In this document: positions 18,351-19,093 of the stretch, piece by piece
Numbering within the stretch: position 1 is the first letter of the stretch
Layout of the letters: the number at the start of each line of letters is the position of its first letter
Assembly (NCBI GenBank): GCA_964058845.1
Contig: CAXKVR010000916.1
Location: forward strand, 1-19,093
Direction: 5' to 3'
From: Carex sylvatica
Taxonomy: Eukaryota; Streptophyta; Magnoliopsida; Poales; Cyperaceae
DNA: 19,093 nucleotides
Notes under the pieces: model-generated
Told to the model about the DNA's origin: nothing
The model's input: only the letters and a program-made list of their open reading frames with translations
Database searches by the model: none
Position numbers and translations under genes: made by a program

Positions 18351-19093
18351 TAAATTTTTTTGGCTATTGTTGAGTCTCAAACTAAACCAACCAGTTTTGA
18401 AGAAGCAAGTAAAAAAAGTAAATGAGTTTGTGCCATGAATGAGGAATTGGTAGCATTAAATAAAGAGGTAGGAATTGGTACATGGGATATTGTCCAATTA
18501 CCACAAGGGAAGAAAGAGGTAGGATGTCGATGGGTTTATAAAATTAAATTTAACAGTGATGGATCGGTAGAAAGATACAAGGCCAGATTAGTAGCAAAGG
18601 GATATACTCAAACTTATGGGGTGGACTATAAAGAGACTTTTGCTCCTGTAACCAAAATTAACATGGTTCGTACTATTATGTCTGTACATGTTAATTGTGG
18701 ATAGCCCCTTTATCAAATGAATGTTAAAAATGCCTTCTTTCATGGAGAATTGGAAGAGGAAGTCTATATAGAAATACCACCTAGTTTGTCGGTAACTAGA
18801 AAGGAGGGAATGGTGTGTCATTTGAAAAAGACCATCTATGGACTAAAGCAATCTCCATGTACTTGGTATGGTAAGTTAAACTCAGCCTTGACTAAAATTG
18901 GATACAAGAGAGGAGAGGCTGATTCATCCATGTTTACGCTTATTACAAATAAAGAAATTGTTGTGATTCTAATATACGTGGATGATCTAGTGATTACAGG
19001 AAGTGATCAAAATGGGATTGATGCTCTTAAAACCCATCTTAGAACTGAATTTGATATAAAGGATCTTAGAAACTTGAAGTATTTCCTTGGTAT
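18351..19093 (+). pseudogene. Copia reverse transcriptase (RVT_2), 5' part
   Basis: Recognisable in order: [99 protein letters not shown], and the catalytic box YVDD at 18975-18986 followed by LVITGSD. The enzyme copies the element RNA to DNA. Stops at TAA 18351, TGA 18423 and TAG 18702; the last two stand where tryptophan is expected. The motif A catalytic aspartate (usually DVKNAF) is Asn at 18720-18722. The domain continues past the window. Confidence 0.9.

Larger units (their letters stand above)
15058..19093 (+). mobile_element. Copia LTR retrotransposon, 5' part, decayed and cut by the window end
   Basis: The order is LTR, initiator-Met primer binding site, leader, gag with zinc knuckle, aspartic protease, integrase, reverse transcriptase. 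Integrase before reverse transcriptase defines Ty1/Copia. RNase H, polypurine tract and 3' LTR would lie beyond 19093. At least ten in-frame stops and several frameshifts make it non-autonomous. It is a different family from the Copia remnant at 1017-2340. Confidence 0.9.

Overview
The window looks like nuclear DNA of a flowering plant, probably a eudicot. It is AT-rich, has spliced genes with GT..AG introns, and is crowded with decayed plant transposons (Copia and probable gypsy LTR elements, a Mutator-like element carrying a plant mobile domain gene) and short tandem arrays. There is no sign of bacterial gene organisation, rRNA, tRNA or CRISPR.

Layout. 1-1022: probable gypsy-type LTR fragment. 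1017-2340: remains of one Copia element (LTR, initiator-Met primer binding site, broken gag). 2340-2740: unassigned. About 2739-6156: a 3.4 kb Mutator-like element with long inverted terminal repeats, an inward-facing TATA box at each end, a spliced but dead plant-mobile-domain (PMD) gene, and a 177-bp tandem array. 6157-7930: non-coding, including a 0.7 kb degenerate TTGCAAC-type repeat. 8155-11631: the one gene that looks intact, a six-exon F-box protein of 299 residues on the plus strand, with a small upstream ORF and a foldback element in intron 3. 11632-15057: non-coding, with several independent tandem arrays (106 bp, 97-136 bp, 58 bp, 199 bp). 15058-19093: 5' part of a second Copia element (LTR, PBS, gag, protease, integrase, reverse transcriptase), full of stops and frameshifts and cut by the window end.

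How it fits together. The F-box gene is an island in transposon debris. Its exon phases all join and the summed exons give exactly 900 nt, which supports it as a functional gene. The three coding-type elements are all dead. Many of their premature stops sit where tryptophan is expected (TGG to TGA or TAG), a pattern expected from deamination of methylated cytosines. Exon borders, frames and repeat periods were read by hand; family names rest on motif recognition, not on a database search.
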